This document shows positions 6,884-7,382 of a DNA stretch of 7,382 nucleotides, in pieces. The stretch's first letter is position 1; every line of letters starts with the position of its first letter. A program made the translations under genes and the position numbers. The DNA is taken from the NCBI GenBank assembly GCA_017538845.1, contig JAFYIC010000172.1, positions 1-7,382 on the forward strand. The letters are read 5' to 3'. This stretch comes from Bacillota bacterium (GTDB lineage: Bacteria > Bacillota > Clostridia > Peptostreptococcales > Anaerovoracaceae). The notes beneath the pieces were generated by a model. The model was not told the origin of the DNA. It worked only from the letters and a program-made list of their open reading frames with translations, and made no database searches.

Positions 6884-6973
6884 CTAAAGAAATGCCACAG
6901 CTCCGGCGACCGCCGTCGCCACCATAGCTATACAAATGGCTATTGCCACTATTTTTGCTGTTTTACTGTTCAT
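6884..6973 (-). CDS. Small single-span membrane protein (29 aa)
   Basis: A 29-codon gene, too short for usual gene finders, reading [14 protein letters not shown] at the start and ending in AVAGAVAFL before TAG. The first seven residues are polar and basic (Lys4, Lys7). Residues 8-29 are an unbroken hydrophobic Ala/Val/Ile segment, enough for one membrane span, so an N-in orientation is expected from the positive-inside rule. Support for expression is a perfect AGGAGG (6979-6984) 5 nt before ATG, with spacing of 16 nt from the DUF1934 stop and 28 nt to the UPF0371 start. Both flanking genes are on the same strand, and the gene fills an otherwise non-coding gap. The Gly/Ala-rich C-terminal half could allow helix packing. 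No family recognised. It lacks a lipobox or a clear signal-peptidase site; a tiny toxin-like or regulatory membrane peptide cannot be excluded. Confidence 0.72.
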   Translation of the reverse strand: MNSKTAKIVAIAICIAMVATAVAGAVAFL

Positions 6974-6978
6974 GATCT

Positions 6979-6984
6979 CCTCCT
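6979..6984 (-). promoter_or_regulatory. Strong Shine-Dalgarno site of the 29-aa membrane protein
   Basis: On the minus strand AGGAGG is followed by AGATC and then ATG. It is a full anti-SD match at 5-nt spacing and lies in the 16 nt between the DUF1934 stop codon and this start. It is the main evidence that the small frame is translated, possibly coupled to the upstream gene. Confidence 0.8.
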
Positions 6985-6989
6985 GCCGA

Positions 6990-7382
6990 TTACATCACCT
7001 TTATGTTCAGTTTGTTTCTGGCCTCGGTAAAAAGCCCCTTCAGGCTTATCACATAGTCTATATCGATATCCCCCGGCTTATCGAAAGTCAGCGAGTTCTT
7101 TATATCGTTGGTCAGGACTTCCATCTCCACAGGTCCGATCGGGGTATCATAAAACCCGGTGAACCTTTTGCCTTTCTCAAAGCTGATCTCCGTGTCCACC
7201 GCTATATTCTCACCGAACCTTTTCATCTTCACAGCGTCTTCAGATATCTTGAGCCGGATCTTGCATCCGAGGAAGCCTTCCATCTCGCCTTCATCGTATA
7301 TGAGATAAAGGTTGTCCCCTTTCCTGTACAGATCGCCTTCCGTAATCAGCTCAAGATTTTCTTCTCTTTCATCTTCGTTGAA
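6990..7382 (-). CDS. DUF1934 (YwiB-like) protein, partial (N-terminus off window)
   Basis: The frame is open from the right window edge to TAA at 6990-6992, giving at least 130 residues. The internal ATG at 7283 is not the start: the 33 codons before it are in frame and continue the domain (NLELITEGDLYRKGDNLYLI). The pattern is that of the DUF1934 / YwiB family, small beta-barrel proteins of the calycin type found in Firmicutes: ITEG near the N-terminus, IYDEGEMEGFLGCK, then a FEKGKRFTGFYDTPIGPVEM strand pair, and ending in IDYVISLKGLFTEARNKLNI. B. subtilis YwiB is about 140 residues, so roughly ten residues are missing. The family function is unknown. The stop is 16 nt before the 29-aa membrane protein gene, which suggests co-transcription and perhaps translational coupling. 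The operon promoter must lie beyond the window. Confidence 0.82.
   Translation of the reverse strand, partial: FNEDEREENLELITEGDLYRKGDNLYLIYDEGEMEGFLGCKIRLKISEDAVKMKRFGENIAVDTEISFEKGKRFTGFYDTPIGPVEMEVLTNDIKNSLTFDKPGDIDIDYVISLKGLFTEARNKLNIKVM

Noticed and set aside
7281..7283. An ATG that could be taken as the start of the DUF1934 gene.
   Set aside because: The frame stays open to the window edge and the preceding 33 codons carry the conserved N-terminal part of the family, so the true start is outside the window.

Overview
The window looks like a chromosomal segment of an anaerobic member of the Bacillota, most likely class Clostridia. The evidence is the gene content (DUF1934/YwiB-type and UPF0371/DUF1846 proteins, a Firmicutes-type short glucose-6-phosphate isomerase), strong GGAGG-type ribosome binding sites, frequent AGA/AGG and ATA codons, and a roughly 50 % G+C content by eye. 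I cannot name the genus. No rRNA, tRNA, CRISPR array, insertion sequence or phage gene was seen, and no gap between genes exceeds 300 bases.

Layout. (1) Bases 1-1156, minus strand: a two-gene unit with a glyoxalase I-like VOC enzyme followed 34 nt later by a metallo-beta-lactamase-fold lipoprotein whose C-terminus runs off the left edge. It reads from an extended -10 promoter (TGGTATAAT) at 1209-1217. (2) Bases 1345-2982, plus strand: a divergently transcribed phosphohexomutase (phosphoglucomutase/phosphomannomutase superfamily) with unusual active-site loops. (3) Bases 3001-3077: two back-to-back hairpin terminators between convergent genes. (4) Bases 3080-7382, minus strand: a tight co-directional run, in transcription order a DUF1934 (YwiB-like) protein (5' end off the window), a 29-residue single-span membrane microprotein, a UPF0371/DUF1846 protein, an AEC-family permease and glucose-6-phosphate isomerase (pgi). 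Gaps are 16-48 nt with no internal terminator, so this looks like one operon whose promoter lies beyond the right edge.

How the genes may work together. The convergent phosphohexomutase and pgi act on adjacent hexose-phosphate steps (glucose-1-P or mannose-phosphate to glucose-6-P, and glucose-6-P to fructose-6-P). The glyoxalase-like enzyme would suit detoxification of methylglyoxal, a by-product of triose-phosphate metabolism. That link is inference from proximity. The least explained parts are the microprotein, the UPF0371 protein and the permease inside a pgi operon, the possible second translation start that would make a cytosolic form of the MBL lipoprotein, and the non-standard phosphohexomutase. 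I did not find convincing evidence of a wholly new defence or mobile system; most of the window is metabolic housekeeping sequence.
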